NCBI GenBank assembly: GCA_002378665.1
Contig: DFSO01000047.1
Coordinates: 1 to 7,269 of the forward strand
Length of the DNA: 7,269 nt
Direction: 5' to 3'
From: Loktanella sp. UBA3435
GTDB lineage: Bacteria > Pseudomonadota > Alphaproteobacteria > Rhodobacterales > Rhodobacteraceae
Of this stretch, positions 6,431 to 7,269 are shown piece after piece. The notes under the pieces were generated by a model, which saw only the letters and a list, made by a program, of their open reading frames with translations, had not been told where the DNA came from and did no database searches. The stretch's first letter is position 1; every line of letters begins with the position of its first letter. Both the position numbers and the translations under genes were made by a program.

Positions 6431-7269
6431 GCTTTGCCCCCTTTCAAAGCGTCGATCCACTTACCCACGGCACGGCGGTAAGTCGCTTTGTCAACGTAAT
6501 AGGCCATCCGCGCGAGCTTTAGGTAGTTCATACCGCCTGTCGCACGGTCAAATCCGAGAGCTTTTTCGTCCTTGAGCGCCTTAGCAGCCAAGCCTCCTGT
6601 CCGCAGTCCTTTGAGGTATCGGACGACCATTTCGGCTTGCTCATGACGTCCCTGCCAGCCCAAACCACTCGCCTCGACCATGCCCAAAACGCAGATATCA
6701 TCGCGGGTCGGATGCAGCGCGTTCAGATACAGATGCGGCGCATAGCCTTGCCAGTTTAGCAGCTCTTTGTCGACGAAGGGGTAATGCAAACGATACCCCG
6801 TCGCGGCCAAAATCATATCGTAGTCGGTGCTTGTGCCATCGACGAAGTGCACAGTCTTGCCGTCCAGTCGCGCGATATCAGGGCGCACGGCCAGATCGCC
6901 GTGGCCAGCGTGATAAAGCACGAGGGAATTGACCACAGGGTGGCTTTCGTAAAGCAGGTAATCAGGTTTCCGGAAACCATATTTCTGCGGGTCGCCGACA
7001 AACCATTTCAGGATCATCGCATCGACCCTGCGCTTGAGCCACATCGGCAATTTGATCGCCCCGCCCATCGTGTCTGCTGGTCTACCAAACACATATTTGG
7101 GCACAAAATAGTAACCGCGCCGCATCGACAAATCGCAGGCAGCACCGTGGTGGACAGCATCCACCGCAATGTCACAGCCAGAGTTGCCAGCACCCACGAT
7201 CAGCACGCGTTTGCCGTCGAACTGACTGGCGGATTTATAGGCCGAGGAATGGATCAACTCACCAGTATA
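6427..7269 (-). CDS. Flavin-containing monooxygenase-like NAD(P)/FAD oxidoreductase, 5'-partial
   Basis: C-terminal 280 residues of a class B flavoprotein monooxygenase, which uses FAD and NADPH to insert one oxygen atom into a soft nucleophile (N or S) or a ketone. The frame runs off the right edge, so the N-terminal FAD-binding domain (probably 150-200 residues) is missing; the TTG at 7257 is an internal Leu. The visible part opens with YTGELIHSSAY, matching the FMO fingerprint FxGxxxHxxx(Y/F) with Tyr for the first Phe. Next is the NADPH-binding GAGNSG (7194-7177) inside KRVLIVGAGNSGCDIA. The second signature LAATGY (ATGY at 6804-6793) follows. Tyr rather than Trp-Pro/Asp at the fingerprint end is more FMO-like than typical Baeyer-Villiger, but sequence alone does not separate the two. 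It may be the first or a middle gene of the operon; its stop overlaps the transporter start as ATGA. Confidence 0.9.
   Translation of the reverse strand, partial: YTGELIHSSAYKSASQFDGKRVLIVGAGNSGCDIAVDAVHHGAACDLSMRRGYYFVPKYVFGRPADTMGGAIKLPMWLKRRVDAMILKWFVGDPQKYGFRKPDYLLYESHPVVNSLVLYHAGHGDLAVRPDIARLDGKTVHFVDGTSTDYDMILAATGYRLHYPFVDKELLNWQGYAPHLYLNALHPTRDDICVLGMVEASGLGWQGRHEQAEMVVRYLKGLRTGGLAAKALKDEKALGFDRATGGMNYLKLARMAYYVDKATYRRAVGKWIDALKGGKA
6437..6444 (-). promoter_or_regulatory. Ribosome binding site deciding the transporter start
   Basis: In minus-strand sense AAAGGGGG (6444-6437) lies six bases before ATG 6430, inside the final codons of the monooxygenase gene (the run encoding its KGGKA end). 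It is the strongest Shine-Dalgarno match in the operon and supports the short start with the ATGA overlap. Confidence 0.65.

Noticed and set aside
6066..6575. Plus-strand open frames of 154-169 codons opposite the transporter and monooxygenase
   Set aside because: They are rich in Arg, Ser and Thr with no domain signature and cross the junction of two convincing genes on the other strand.
3856..7269. Reading the operon as bile-acid degradation
   Set aside because: The family name of the transporter is not evidence of substrate, and no steroid-ring cleavage genes (such as KshAB, HsaC or KstD) are in the window.

Overview
The window most likely comes from an alphaproteobacterium, probably a marine member of the Rhodobacteraceae (Roseobacter group). 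This rests on moderately high GC, a TopA with a long Lys/Ala/Pro-rich tail, a two-subunit succinyl-CoA:3-ketoacid CoA-transferase closely resembling the mitochondrial enzyme, and dense operon packing. The assignment is from remembered protein character, not a database search.

The left half is on the plus strand. Bases 1-2421 are the 3' part of topA (DNA topoisomerase I). Its Toprim acidic residues lie just before the window, and the strand-cleaving tyrosine is at 625-627. An 82-base gap holds a good hairpin (2453-2483), probably the topA terminator, and a weak promoter candidate. Next come scoA (2504-3199) and scoB (3199-3822), joined by a one-base TAATG overlap. They encode the two subunits of a 3-oxoacid CoA-transferase that activates acetoacetate with succinyl-CoA.

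The right half is on the minus strand and converges on scoB. Read in its own direction it is: a flavin-containing monooxygenase (FMO)-like gene (7269-6427, N-terminus outside the window), a BASS/SBF-family sodium-coupled transporter (6430-5537), an extended SDR/NAD-dependent epimerase (5540-4611) and a classical SDR (4614-3856). Each of the three junctions is a 4-base start/stop overlap (ATGA, ATGA, GTGA), each with a Shine-Dalgarno sequence inside the preceding gene, so the four are almost certainly one translationally coupled operon. A hairpin at 3829-3853, followed in minus-strand sense by a T-rich run, closes it.

The minus-strand operon is the part worth attention. A transporter for organic anions, a flavin monooxygenase and two NAD(P)-dependent dehydrogenases look like a module that imports and oxidises (or builds and moves) one small organic molecule. 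The substrate cannot be read from the sequence. No RNA genes, mobile elements, CRISPR arrays or long unexplained non-coding stretches were seen; every gap between genes is under 100 bases.
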